From the NCBI GenBank assembly GCA_963590415.1, contig CAVAPB010000001.1:124001-188000 (forward strand): a stretch of 64,000 nucleotides of DNA, given 5' to 3'. Source of the DNA: Fimenecus sp963590415 (lineage in GTDB: Bacteria; Bacillota; Clostridia; Oscillospirales; Acutalibacteraceae). The position numbers were made by a program, and so were the translations under genes. Positions within the stretch are counted from its first letter, which is position 1; each line of letters starts with the position of its first letter. Below the pieces are notes generated by a model. That model was not told where the DNA came from and did no database searches. It saw nothing but the letters and a program-made list of their open reading frames with translations. Positions 50,678 through 58,105 of the stretch are shown piece after piece.

Positions 50678-50706
50678 TTGATTTTTTTACTGTTGTAAAT
50701 TATAAT
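50678..50706 (+). promoter_or_regulatory. Predicted sigma-A promoter of ileS
   Basis: TTGATT at 50678-50683, 17 bp, perfect TATAAT at 50701-50706. The UTR is only about 30 nt, which leaves no room for a T-box. Confidence 0.75.
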
Positions 50707-50742
50707 AGACAATGTATATTTATAGTAGAAGGTGAACGCAAG

Positions 50743-53700
50743 GTGCAGAAAAGAATAGAGAGAAATTACGATTTCGCCAAGTCCGAGCAGGAAGTAATTG
50801 ATTTCTGGAAAGAAAACGATATTTTCAAAAAGGCTGTTGCGAAAAATGATGTAAATACAAAGAATTATGTGTTTTACGATGGGCCTCCCACCGCTAACGG
50901 CAAGCCGCATATCGGACATGTCCTTACAAGGGTTGTCAAGGATGTTATTCCGAGATATAAAACCATGCAGGGCTACCATGTTGAGAGGAAAGCAGGCTGG
51001 GACACTCACGGACTTCCCGTTGAGCTTGAGGTTGAAAAGCAGATTCACACAAACGGCAAGGCTGATATTGAGGCTTTCGGCGTAGAGCCGTTTATCCAGA
51101 AATGCCGTGAGAGCGTTTGGACCTATAAGGACCTTTGGGAAAAGATGTCCGAGAGAGTCGGCTATTGGTGCGATTTTGAGCACCCGTATATCACATACAC
51201 GAACAACTACATTGAGTCGGTATGGTGGGGACTTAAAGAGCTCGATAAAAAAGGTCTTATTTATAAAGGCTTCAGGGTTTCGCCCTATTGCCCGAGATGC
51301 TCGACCGCTCTGAGCTCGCACGAGGTTGCACAGGGTTATAAGAACATCAAGACAGAGTCTGTTTTCGTAAGATTCAAATGCAAGGATGAGGAAAACACTT
51401 ACTTTGCGGTTTGGACAACAACTCCGTGGACGCTTTCGTCAAATGTTGCGCTTTGCGTAAACGAAAAGTTTGAATATTCAAAGGTAAAGGTTGACGGCGA
51501 GTATTATTACATCGCAACAGAGCTTGCGGGCGACCTTTTCGGCGAGAATTACGAAACTGTCGAAAAGTATAAAGGCTCGGACCTTGTCGGCAAGGAATAT
51601 GAGCCGATATACACCTTTGTTGTCGGCACATTTAAGGAAAAGGCGTTCTATGTAATCGCCGACGACTATGTATCGCTTGACGCAGGTACGGGTATCGTTC
51701 ATATCGCTCCCGCTTTCGGTGAGGACGACTCACGAGTAGGCAAGGCAAACAACCTGCCCTGCGTTAAACCCGTTGACTATGCAGGCAAATTTACCGACAT
51801 TTGCGGAAAATATGCAGGCAAGCTTGTATTTGACGCAAACGATGAAATTATAAAAGAGCTTATCGACAATAAGGTTATACTTAAAGTCAAAAAGATTGAG
51901 CACAGCTATCCTCATTGCTGGCGCTGCAACAGCCCGCTTATCTATTATGCTAAGGATTCGTGGTTCATTGCAATGTCAACGCTCCGAGATGAGCTTGTTG
52001 CGGACAACAGAAGCGTAAACTGGTTCCCCGAGAACTTCAAAGAGGGCAGAATGGGCAACTTCGTTTCGAATGTTATCGACTGGGCTGTTTCGAGAGACAG
52101 ATATTGGGGTACTCCGCTTCCGATTTGGGTGTGCGAGGAGTGCGGTCACAAGCATGTTGTCGGTTCTGTTGCAGAGCTTGTTGAGCTCACGGGCGCAGAC
52201 CCCGACATTGACCTTCATAAGCCGATGGTTGACCGTCTCACAATGACCTGCCCCGAGTGCGGACATACAATGCACCGTACTCCCGAGGTTTGCGACTGTT
52301 GGATAGACTCGGGCTCAATGCCTTATGCACAGCACCATTATCCGTTTGAAAACCAGGATATTTTCAAGCAGCAGTTCCCGGCTGATTTCATCAGTGAGGG
52401 CAGTGACCAGTCAAGAGGTTGGTTCTATGCTTTGCAGGCGCTTTCAACCGCAATTTTCGGCAAATCGCCGTACAAGAACTGTATCGCTCTCGGACTTGTA
52501 AACGACGAAAACGGCATTAAGATGTCAAAGCATATCGGCAATGTCGTTGACCCGTGGGAGGTTCTTGACGAATTCGGTTCGGACGCTACAAGACTTTATT
52601 TCTGCATTGCGAACGCTCCGTGGATTTCAACCTCGTTCAACAAGCAGACGCTTGCACAGTTCCAGAACAGATTTATCGGCACAATGTGGGCTTCCGTTTA
52701 TTTCTATTCGCTTTACAGCGAGATTGACGGCTTTGACCCGAGCAAATATAACATTGACGACTGCAAGCTTCGTTCAATCGACGAATGGGTGCTTTCAAGA
52801 GTAAATTCGCTTGTTAAAAAGGTTACTCACGAGTTTGATTCATATCATATCTTCGAGGCTACAAGAGCAATGGAAAGCTTTATCGACGAGCTTTCAAACT
52901 GGTATATCAGGCGTAACCGCCGCCGTTTCTTCAATTCGGAGCTTACCGAGGATAAGATTGCGGCATATATGACCCTCTACACTGTTCTTGACACTCTCAC
53001 AAGAGTTGTTGCTCCCGTAACGCCCTTCGTTGCGGAGACTATGTATCAGGGACTTGTTACAAGATATTTCCCCGACGCACCCGAAAGCGTTCATCTCGCT
53101 TCATTCCCGCAGTTCAGATCCGATTGGGACAAGCCCGAGCTTGAACAGCAGATGGAGGTTTCCTATAAGGCGGTTGAAATCGGCAGAAAGCTCCGTGAGC
53201 TTGTTCATATCCGTAACCGTCAGCCGTTGAGCCAGTGCATTGTCAAAATTGACAACGGCATTACGCTTAAAGACGAAGAGCTTAACACCATTGCGGAAGA
53301 GCTGAATGTTGACGAGGTTCTTACGGACTTTGACACGCAGAGCCTTATCTGCTATGAGATCAAGCCGCAGCTTAAAACTCTCGGACCGAAATACGGCAGA
53401 CATTTGAAGGCTATCGGCGAGTATTTCAATGTAGAAAGGAACACTGAGATTATAAACACCATCAAGGCTGACGGCGTTTATAAGACCGAAATTGACGGCG
53501 CAGAGATTGAGCTTACAATGGACGACCTCCTTGTTACCGAAAAGGCGAAAGAGGGCTACATTGCCGAGACGAATTACGGCGTAACGGTAATTCTCAACAC
53601 GATGCTTAATGACTCTCTTATTGAGAGAGGCTCTGTCAGAGAGTTCATTTCAAAGGTTCAGAATCTTCGTAAGTCGAGCGGCTTCGAGGTAACCGACCAC

Positions 53701-53883
53701 ATTGAAATCACGGCTTCTTCGGACGAGTATATTACGGATGTAATCACACGCAATGTTGACTTCATCAAGTCGGAGCTTCTTTGCGACAGCCTTACCTTTG
53801 CGGACGGCGGCGCAAACGAGTTCAAGATTGACGACCACATGGTTGCGGTTGACCTTAAAAAGCATAACATTATAGGCAATTAA
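50743..53883 (+). CDS. ileS: Isoleucyl-tRNA synthetase, probable type 2 (eukaryote-like)
   Basis: 1046 residues. The class I HIGH motif is seen in GPPTANGKPHIGHV and the KMSKS motif in NGIKMSKHIGNVVDPW; KMSKH and the overall length suggest the ileS2 type, not the 920-residue ileS1 type with a C-terminal zinc finger. Editing (CP1) domain landmarks include WTTTPWTLSSNVALCVN and GTGIVHIAPAFGEDD. The GTG start at 50743 follows an AAGGTGA site. ileS2 enzymes are usually less sensitive to mupirocin. It is monocistronic, with its own promoter and terminator. Confidence 0.95.
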   Translation: MQKRIERNYDFAKSEQEVIDFWKENDIFKKAVAKNDVNTKNYVFYDGPPTANGKPHIGHVLTRVVKDVIPRYKTMQGYHVERKAGWDTHGLPVELEVEKQIHTNGKADIEAFGVEPFIQKCRESVWTYKDLWEKMSERVGYWCDFEHPYITYTNNYIESVWWGLKELDKKGLIYKGFRVSPYCPRCSTALSSHEVAQGYKNIKTESVFVRFKCKDEENTYFAVWTTTPWTLSSNVALCVNEKFEYSKVKVDGEYYYIATELAGDLFGENYETVEKYKGSDLVGKEYEPIYTFVVGTFKEKAFYVIADDYVSLDAGTGIVHIAPAFGEDDSRVGKANNLPCVKPVDYAGKFTDICGKYAGKLVFDANDEIIKELIDNKVILKVKKIEHSYPHCWRCNSPLIYYAKDSWFIAMSTLRDELVADNRSVNWFPENFKEGRMGNFVSNVIDWAVSRDRYWGTPLPIWVCEECGHKHVVGSVAELVELTGADPDIDLHKPMVDRLTMTCPECGHTMHRTPEVCDCWIDSGSMPYAQHHYPFENQDIFKQQFPADFISEGSDQSRGWFYALQALSTAIFGKSPYKNCIALGLVNDENGIKMSKHIGNVVDPWEVLDEFGSDATRLYFCIANAPWISTSFNKQTLAQFQNRFIGTMWASVYFYSLYSEIDGFDPSKYNIDDCKLRSIDEWVLSRVNSLVKKVTHEFDSYHIFEATRAMESFIDELSNWYIRRNRRRFFNSELTEDKIAAYMTLYTVLDTLTRVVAPVTPFVAETMYQGLVTRYFPDAPESVHLASFPQFRSDWDKPELEQQMEVSYKAVEIGRKLRELVHIRNRQPLSQCIVKIDNGITLKDEELNTIAEELNVDEVLTDFDTQSLICYEIKPQLKTLGPKYGRHLKAIGEYFNVERNTEIINTIKADGVYKTEIDGAEIELTMDDLLVTEKAKEGYIAETNYGVTVILNTMLNDSLIERGSVREFISKVQNLRKSSGFEVTDHIEITASSDEYITDVITRNVDFIKSELLCDSLTFADGGANEFKIDDHMVAVDLKKHNIIGN

Positions 53884-53887
53884 AGAC

Positions 53888-53931
53888 ACGCCCCGAACGG
53901 AAATTTTTCGTTCGGGGCGTGAAACTTTTTG
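53888..53931 (+). terminator. ileS terminator
   Basis: 12-bp stem ACGCCCCGAACG / CGTTCGGGGCGT followed by GAAACTTTTT. A similar hairpin with the same CGCCCCGAACG arm follows the LRR/SLH gene at 57250-57278. Confidence 0.85.
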
Positions 53932-53958
53932 TGCTGCCCAATATTGGAACGCACAACC

Positions 53959-54118
53959 CGTAGGGGCGAACTGCGATCGCCCGCTTTTAATGTCAGCAGA
54001 ATTTGACGGGCGACCGCAGGTTGCCCCTACAGGTCGTGCATAAAAACAATGCCCTGTCAGCCATAAATTGCGATAAATCAACAACAATTCAACGGCGGGA
54101 GCAAGCCCCCCGCCCTAC
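53959..54118 (+). repeat. Diverged third copy of the long GTAGGGGCG repeat
   Basis: It keeps the CGTAGGGGCG...GCCCCTAC palindrome, the CGCTTTTAATGTCAG block, GCGATAAATCAACAACAATT and the GGCGGGAGCAAGCC end of the 217-bp repeat, but with many substitutions in between. Confidence 0.8.
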
Positions 54119-54139
54119 CCGATATTGAAATGCACAGCG

Positions 54140-54220
54140 CATAGGGACAGGGCTTGCCCCTGTCCGCAATAATTTATATATAAAAACATTCACGGACAGC
54201 CCCAAGGGCTGTCCCTACGG
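54140..54220. repeat. Dispersed palindromic repeat, GTAGGGAC type
   Basis: Bounded by CATAGGGACAGG and CTGTCCCTACGG, with an AT-rich centre; similar in length and layout to 18401-18481. Confidence 0.75.
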
Positions 54221-54320
54221 TTGTATATAAAATATGCTTTGATTGTGCGTCCGATTTTTGAATTTGTTTGTCTGTGATGGTTTATGACAGAATTGTCTCA
54301 AAAAACATATGCTTTTGTAT

Positions 54321-54352
54321 GGGGAGCGTCAATGACGTTTCCCTAGTTTTTT
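54321..54352 (+). terminator. Terminator-like hairpin
   Basis: GGGGAGCGTCA / TGACGTTTCCC stem followed by TAGTTTTTT. No gene ends immediately upstream on the plus strand, so it is either a relic or a backup terminator. Confidence 0.55.
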
Positions 54353-54356
54353 GTAA

Positions 54357-54389
54357 AATAAAAGGCTTCGGTTTTCCGAAGCCTTTTTG
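54357..54389. terminator. Terminator of the XRE gene, bidirectional form
   Basis: AAAAGGCTTCGG / CCGAAGCCTTTTT stem with A- and T-runs on opposite sides, 9 bp beyond the XRE stop codon. Confidence 0.85.
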
Positions 54390-54397
54390 TTATGCAG

Positions 54398-54637
54398 TTA
54401 TTCAAATAAATCTTCAATCGGAACATTCAAAGCTTTTGCTATAAGATAAACCTCCTTGTCGGACGCAAGGCGTATCTGTCCTTCAAGCTTGGAATAGCTT
54501 GTGGGGTTGATGTCGAGACCCATAACCTGAAGCTTTGAAATGAAATCCTTTTGTTTATAACCGTTGTTTTTCCTTAATCTTTCTACATTTTTGCCTATTA
54601 TATTCACATCGCCGTATTCCTTTTTGCGTTGCTTCAT
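54398..54637 (-). CDS. XRE-family HTH transcriptional regulator
   Basis: 79 residues, a single-domain Cro/C1-type HTH. GKNVERLRKNNGYKQKDFIS and PTSYSKLEGQIRLASDKEVY cover helices 1-4, and it ends LNVPIEDLFE, typical of small XRE repressors. ATG 54637 is chosen because GGAG lies 8 nt upstream. Its promoter region faces the promoter of the LRR/SLH gene, and two palindromes lie between, so repression of both is a natural model. No metabolite domain is present. Confidence 0.85.
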   Translation of the reverse strand: MKQRKKEYGDVNIIGKNVERLRKNNGYKQKDFISKLQVMGLDINPTSYSKLEGQIRLASDKEVYLIAKALNVPIEDLFE

Positions 54638-54693
54638 TATATCAGCTCCAATACAATTCATATATGAATTATATTGCGTATTCATATCCTCAA

Positions 54694-54710
54694 AATTCCG
54701 CAACGGAATT
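54694..54710. promoter_or_regulatory. Candidate operator 1 (17-bp palindrome)
   Basis: Perfect inverted repeat AATTCCGcaaCGGAATT. It lies where the -35 region of the XRE promoter would be (minus-strand TATAAT at 54668-54673), just upstream of the plus-strand promoter. A related palindrome follows 27 bp away, centre to centre. Confidence 0.7.
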
Positions 54711-54713
54711 ATA

Positions 54714-54742
54714 TTGACAAAATTCCGAAGCGGAAGTATAAT
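54714..54742 (+). promoter_or_regulatory. Perfect consensus promoter of the LRR/SLH gene
   Basis: TTGACA at 54714-54719, 17-bp spacer, TATAAT at 54737-54742, with both boxes exact. The spacer contains operator 2, so a bound repressor would sit between the two boxes. Confidence 0.85.
54721..54737. promoter_or_regulatory. Candidate operator 2 inside the promoter spacer
   Basis: AATTCCGaagCGGAAGT, sharing both half-sites with operator 1 except for the last two bases. It occupies the 17-bp spacer of the plus-strand promoter. Confidence 0.7.
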
Positions 54743-54828
54743 AAAATTGTCCCATTGTATAATTATCACAACAAAACAATTTTTATCCGCAGCATCAAAA
54801 ATTAACGGCGTTGCCGTGGGAGGTTAAA

Positions 54829-57219
54829 ATGAAAAAGACAAAGAAAATCATCTCGCTACTGTTATCTGTTCTGATGATAATAACGGCTTTGCCACTGACT
54901 GCGGTAAATTCCTTTGCCGAAGCTCCGACAAGCGGTACAACGGGCGATTGCACTTGGTCGCTTGACGGTACGGTTTTAACCGTCACCGGTAACGGTGCGA
55001 CAGGAGATTTCCGTGGTTTTTCTAAAGCATGGAAAAAATCAATTACAGAAGTAATTATTGAAGATGGAGTAACAAGCATAGGAGCCGCTACTTTTTATGA
55101 CTTTGCCTCGATTACAAGCATAACAATTCCCGATAAAGTAACGAGTATAGGGCTTTCTGCGTTTTACGGTTGTACTTCGCTTGCAAGTGTAACAATTCCC
55201 GATAGCGTAATGAGTATAGGAAATTATGCATTTTGCGGTTGCACTTCGCTTACAAGCGTAATAATTCCCGACAGCGTAACGATTATAGGTCTTTATGCTT
55301 TTCGTGATTGCACATCACTTACAAGTGTATCGATCCCCTATAGTGTAACAACTATAGGCGAACATGCGTTTATGGGATGCAGTTCACTTGTAAACGCGAC
55401 TATATCGAACGGGATAACCGGTATAGGAGATTGTGCTTTTTATGATTGTACATCACTTGCAAATATATCAATCCCCGATAGCGTAATAAGTATAGGCGTA
55501 AGTGCATTTTATAATACGGCGGATTACAACAATGCTTCAAATTGGGAAAACGGAGAATTATATATTGATAATTGCTTGATGGACGCAACAAGCGAAATTA
55601 CCGATGCAGAAATTAGAGAGGGAACAAGACTTATAGCCGATTATGTATTCGGCAGCTGCAAATTACTCGAAAGTGTCATCATCCCCGACAGTATAACAAG
55701 TATAAGCAATTCTGCATTCAGATATTGTAAATCACTTACAAGCGTTACCATCCCCGATAGTGTAACGGATATAGGTATTTTTGCGTTTTCCGGTTGTACA
55801 TCGCTTACAAGCATAATAATTCCCGACAGCGTAACAAGTATCGGGAACGGTGCTTTTGAGAATTGCAAATCACTCGAGAGCGTTATTATAGGCGATAGCG
55901 TAACAAGTATAGATAATTCGGCGTTTGAAAGCTGCACATCGCTCAAAAGCGTAACAATCCCGGGCAGCGTGAAAAGTATGGGCTATTATGCGTTCAAAAA
56001 TTGCACTTCACTTGAAAGCGTTGTTATCAATAACGGTGTAGCAAACATAGGGGTTTCTGCATTTGACGGCTGTACCTCGCTTACAAGCGTAACCGTCCCC
56101 GACAGTGTAACAAGTATAGGCGATGCGGCGTTCAGAAATTGTACCTCGCTTACAAGCATAATAATTCCCGACAGTGTAACAAACTTAGGCAGTTTTATAT
56201 TTGAAAATTGCGATAATTTGAAGATTACAACGCCTTGCAATTCTTGTGCGAGCAAAAGATATGAAAAAACACTGCTTAATTTAGTTCATGACTTTTCAGA
56301 AAATTTCACAATAGATAAAGAGCCCACATGTACAGAAACAGGCTCGGTGTCAAGACATTGTTCCCGCTGCAACGGAATAACAGATGTAACCGAAATTGCG
56401 GCACTCAATCACGATTTCTCAGATGTATTTACAATAGATGAAGAGCCCACATGTACGGAAACAGGTTGGGCATCAAGACATTGCTCCCGTTGCGATGAAA
56501 TAACGGATATAATTGAAATTGAGATGGTAGATCATAATTTCGGAGAGTGGGTAGTAACTCAAGAGCCGACGGTCTCATCTTCCGGCACAAAAACCCGCAC
56601 ATGTTCAATGTGCGGAAAAGCAGAAACCGAATCAATTCCGAAACTTGTTCCCGATTTTCCGGATGTTTCGGAAAACGAATGGTATTATGAAGCGATTGTC
56701 TTTAATGCCGAAAAAGGCTATTTTCACGGTTACGCTAACGGATATTTCGGCCCCGGCAACAATATTCAGAGACAGGATTTTGTAGTTGTTCTTTCAAAGA
56801 TTGCGGGTGCCGACCTTTCGGCGTATGCAGGACAGAACGGCGGCTTCTCGGATGTTCCGACCAATGATTATTATTCCGCTGCGGTAGCATGGGCTAAAGA
56901 CAATCACATTCTTTCGGGCTATGAAAACGGCTTGTTCGGCGTAGGCGACCCGATAACAAGGGAGCAGGCTTGTGTGATTTTCTTTAATTACATTACAGGT
57001 TATTGTGATATGGGCGTCGGCAGTTCAAGTGCACCCGAGGAGATTTGTTCAAGGTACCCCGACGGCGGCGCAGTCAGCGATTGGGCAAGAACAGCTGTTG
57101 CTTGGGCGGCAGAAAACCACATTGTCGGCGGCAACGGCAGACTTAACCCCGCAGGCAATGCCAACAGAGCAGAAATGGCACAGATTATTATGAATATGTC
57201 GCTTAACGGCATACTGTAA
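54829..57219 (+). CDS. BspA-like leucine-rich-repeat surface protein with SLH anchor
   Basis: 796 residues. The signal peptide (1-33) is nearly identical to that of the PPC/SLH protein for its first 20 residues. Residues about 75-460 are LRR_5/BspA repeats of 23 residues with the pattern SVTIPDSVTSIGxxAFxxCTSL, interrupted once at about 225-275. Two repeats with C-x3-G...HCSRC (about 495-575) and a C-x2-C follow, then three SLH domains from about 610. BspA-type repeats mediate adhesion to host or other cells, so an adhesin is likely. GGGAGG decides ATG 54829. The gene lies opposite an XRE regulator. Confidence 0.88.
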   Translation: MKKTKKIISLLLSVLMIITALPLTAVNSFAEAPTSGTTGDCTWSLDGTVLTVTGNGATGDFRGFSKAWKKSITEVIIEDGVTSIGAATFYDFASITSITIPDKVTSIGLSAFYGCTSLASVTIPDSVMSIGNYAFCGCTSLTSVIIPDSVTIIGLYAFRDCTSLTSVSIPYSVTTIGEHAFMGCSSLVNATISNGITGIGDCAFYDCTSLANISIPDSVISIGVSAFYNTADYNNASNWENGELYIDNCLMDATSEITDAEIREGTRLIADYVFGSCKLLESVIIPDSITSISNSAFRYCKSLTSVTIPDSVTDIGIFAFSGCTSLTSIIIPDSVTSIGNGAFENCKSLESVIIGDSVTSIDNSAFESCTSLKSVTIPGSVKSMGYYAFKNCTSLESVVINNGVANIGVSAFDGCTSLTSVTVPDSVTSIGDAAFRNCTSLTSIIIPDSVTNLGSFIFENCDNLKITTPCNSCASKRYEKTLLNLVHDFSENFTIDKEPTCTETGSVSRHCSRCNGITDVTEIAALNHDFSDVFTIDEEPTCTETGWASRHCSRCDEITDIIEIEMVDHNFGEWVVTQEPTVSSSGTKTRTCSMCGKAETESIPKLVPDFPDVSENEWYYEAIVFNAEKGYFHGYANGYFGPGNNIQRQDFVVVLSKIAGADLSAYAGQNGGFSDVPTNDYYSAAVAWAKDNHILSGYENGLFGVGDPITREQACVIFFNYITGYCDMGVGSSSAPEEICSRYPDGGAVSDWARTAVAWAAENHIVGGNGRLNPAGNANRAEMAQIIMNMSLNGIL
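55060..56205 (+). repeat. Tandem 69-bp coding repeats (LRR_5 units)
   Basis: About sixteen 69-bp units within the adhesin gene, each encoding a 23-residue leucine-rich repeat and interrupted by one insert. The conserved nucleotide words ATTCCCGA(T/C)AG(C/T)GTAA and TTGCACTTCGCTTACAAGCG recur, so slipped-strand or recombination changes in repeat number are possible. Confidence 0.8.
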
Positions 57220-57249
57220 TTTGTAACAAATTAGCACATTAAACAAACC

Positions 57250-57278
57250 CGCCCCGAACGGTAAACCCGTTCGGGGCG
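57250..57278. terminator. Terminator between LRR/SLH gene and tatD
   Basis: CGCCCCGAACGG / CCGTTCGGGGCG stem with a TAAAC loop, then TGAAATTT. The T-run is weak. It may serve both converging genes. Confidence 0.65.
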
Positions 57279-57337
57279 TGAAATTTATGTGTATCCGTAG
57301 GAACAGAGGTTACCCCTGTCCGCGTTGTGCGTTGATT

Positions 57338-58105
57338 TTATTTGATATTGAATAATTCCCTTGCGTTTTTGTCGGTTGCGTCAAGTAAAGCTTGAACATC
57401 GGTGTTTCGCACCTCTGCGATTTTCTGTGCGGTATATGGGATTAAAAGCGAGGTGCAGCGCTTGCCTCTGAATGGTACTGGCGACATATACGGTGCGTCC
57501 GTTTCGAGCACAAGCCTGTCCTCGGGTACGATTTTTGCAACTTCAACGGGCTTTACGGCATTTTTGAAGGTTACCGCTCCGCCGAGTCCGATATACATAC
57601 CCAGCTTTAGAATCTCTTTTGCCGTCTCGACACTTCCCGTAAAGCAATGCAAAACACCTTTCGGCTTTAGCTCTTTGAGAATATTAAGCGTGTCCTCGTG
57701 TGCCTCTCTGTCGTGAACGATAACGGGCAAATCGAGCTCGTTGGCAAGCCTTATCTGCTCACGGAATATCTTTATCTGCAAGTCCCTTGTCTCTTTTTCA
57801 TAGTGATAATCAAGTCCGATTTCGCCTATTGCAACGACTTTTTTATCCTGTGCGAGCGCTTTAATTGCTTCAAGATAATTATCGGTCAAATCCTCGGTGT
57901 TGAGGCCGTGGTAGCCGACAGCCGCATAGATAAACCCGTATTTATGTGCGAGCTCAATGTTTCTTTTTGAGCTTTCCTCATTTACGCCGCAGGAGACAAC
58001 GCCGTTTATTCCGCTGTCGGGAAAAGCGGACAAAAGCCCTTCAAGGTCATCCTGAAAGGCTTCGTCATCATAGTGTGCGTGTGTGTCAAAAATATTTCTG
58101 TACAT
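57338..58105 (-). CDS. TatD-family metal-dependent hydrolase (deoxyribonuclease)
   Basis: 255 residues. The amidohydrolase-type metal motifs are seen in FDTHAHYDDEAF, IGEIGLDYHYE, PVIVHDREAH, GVLHCFTGS and LETDAPYM. TatD-family enzymes are 3'-5' exonucleases or D-aminoacyl-tRNA-related hydrolases. It overlaps the metG stop at TAATG, the conserved metG-tatD pair of Firmicutes (YabD in Bacillus). Confidence 0.93.
   Translation of the reverse strand: MYRNIFDTHAHYDDEAFQDDLEGLLSAFPDSGINGVVSCGVNEESSKRNIELAHKYGFIYAAVGYHGLNTEDLTDNYLEAIKALAQDKKVVAIGEIGLDYHYEKETRDLQIKIFREQIRLANELDLPVIVHDREAHEDTLNILKELKPKGVLHCFTGSVETAKEILKLGMYIGLGGAVTFKNAVKPVEVAKIVPEDRLVLETDAPYMSPVPFRGKRCTSLLIPYTAQKIAEVRNTDVQALLDATDKNARELFNIK

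Larger units (their letters stand above)
53884..54397 (+). other. Repeat-rich intergenic region after ileS
   Basis: 514 nt with no gene. It contains the ileS terminator (53888-53931), a diverged copy of the GTAGGGGCG element (53959-54118), a GTAGGGAC-type element (54140-54220), a second terminator-like hairpin (54321-54352) and the XRE terminator (54357-54389). Confidence 0.8.

Noticed and set aside
55060..56205. Regular 69-bp repeats looked like a CRISPR array
   Set aside because: They are in frame, encode leucine-rich repeats and have no unique spacers.
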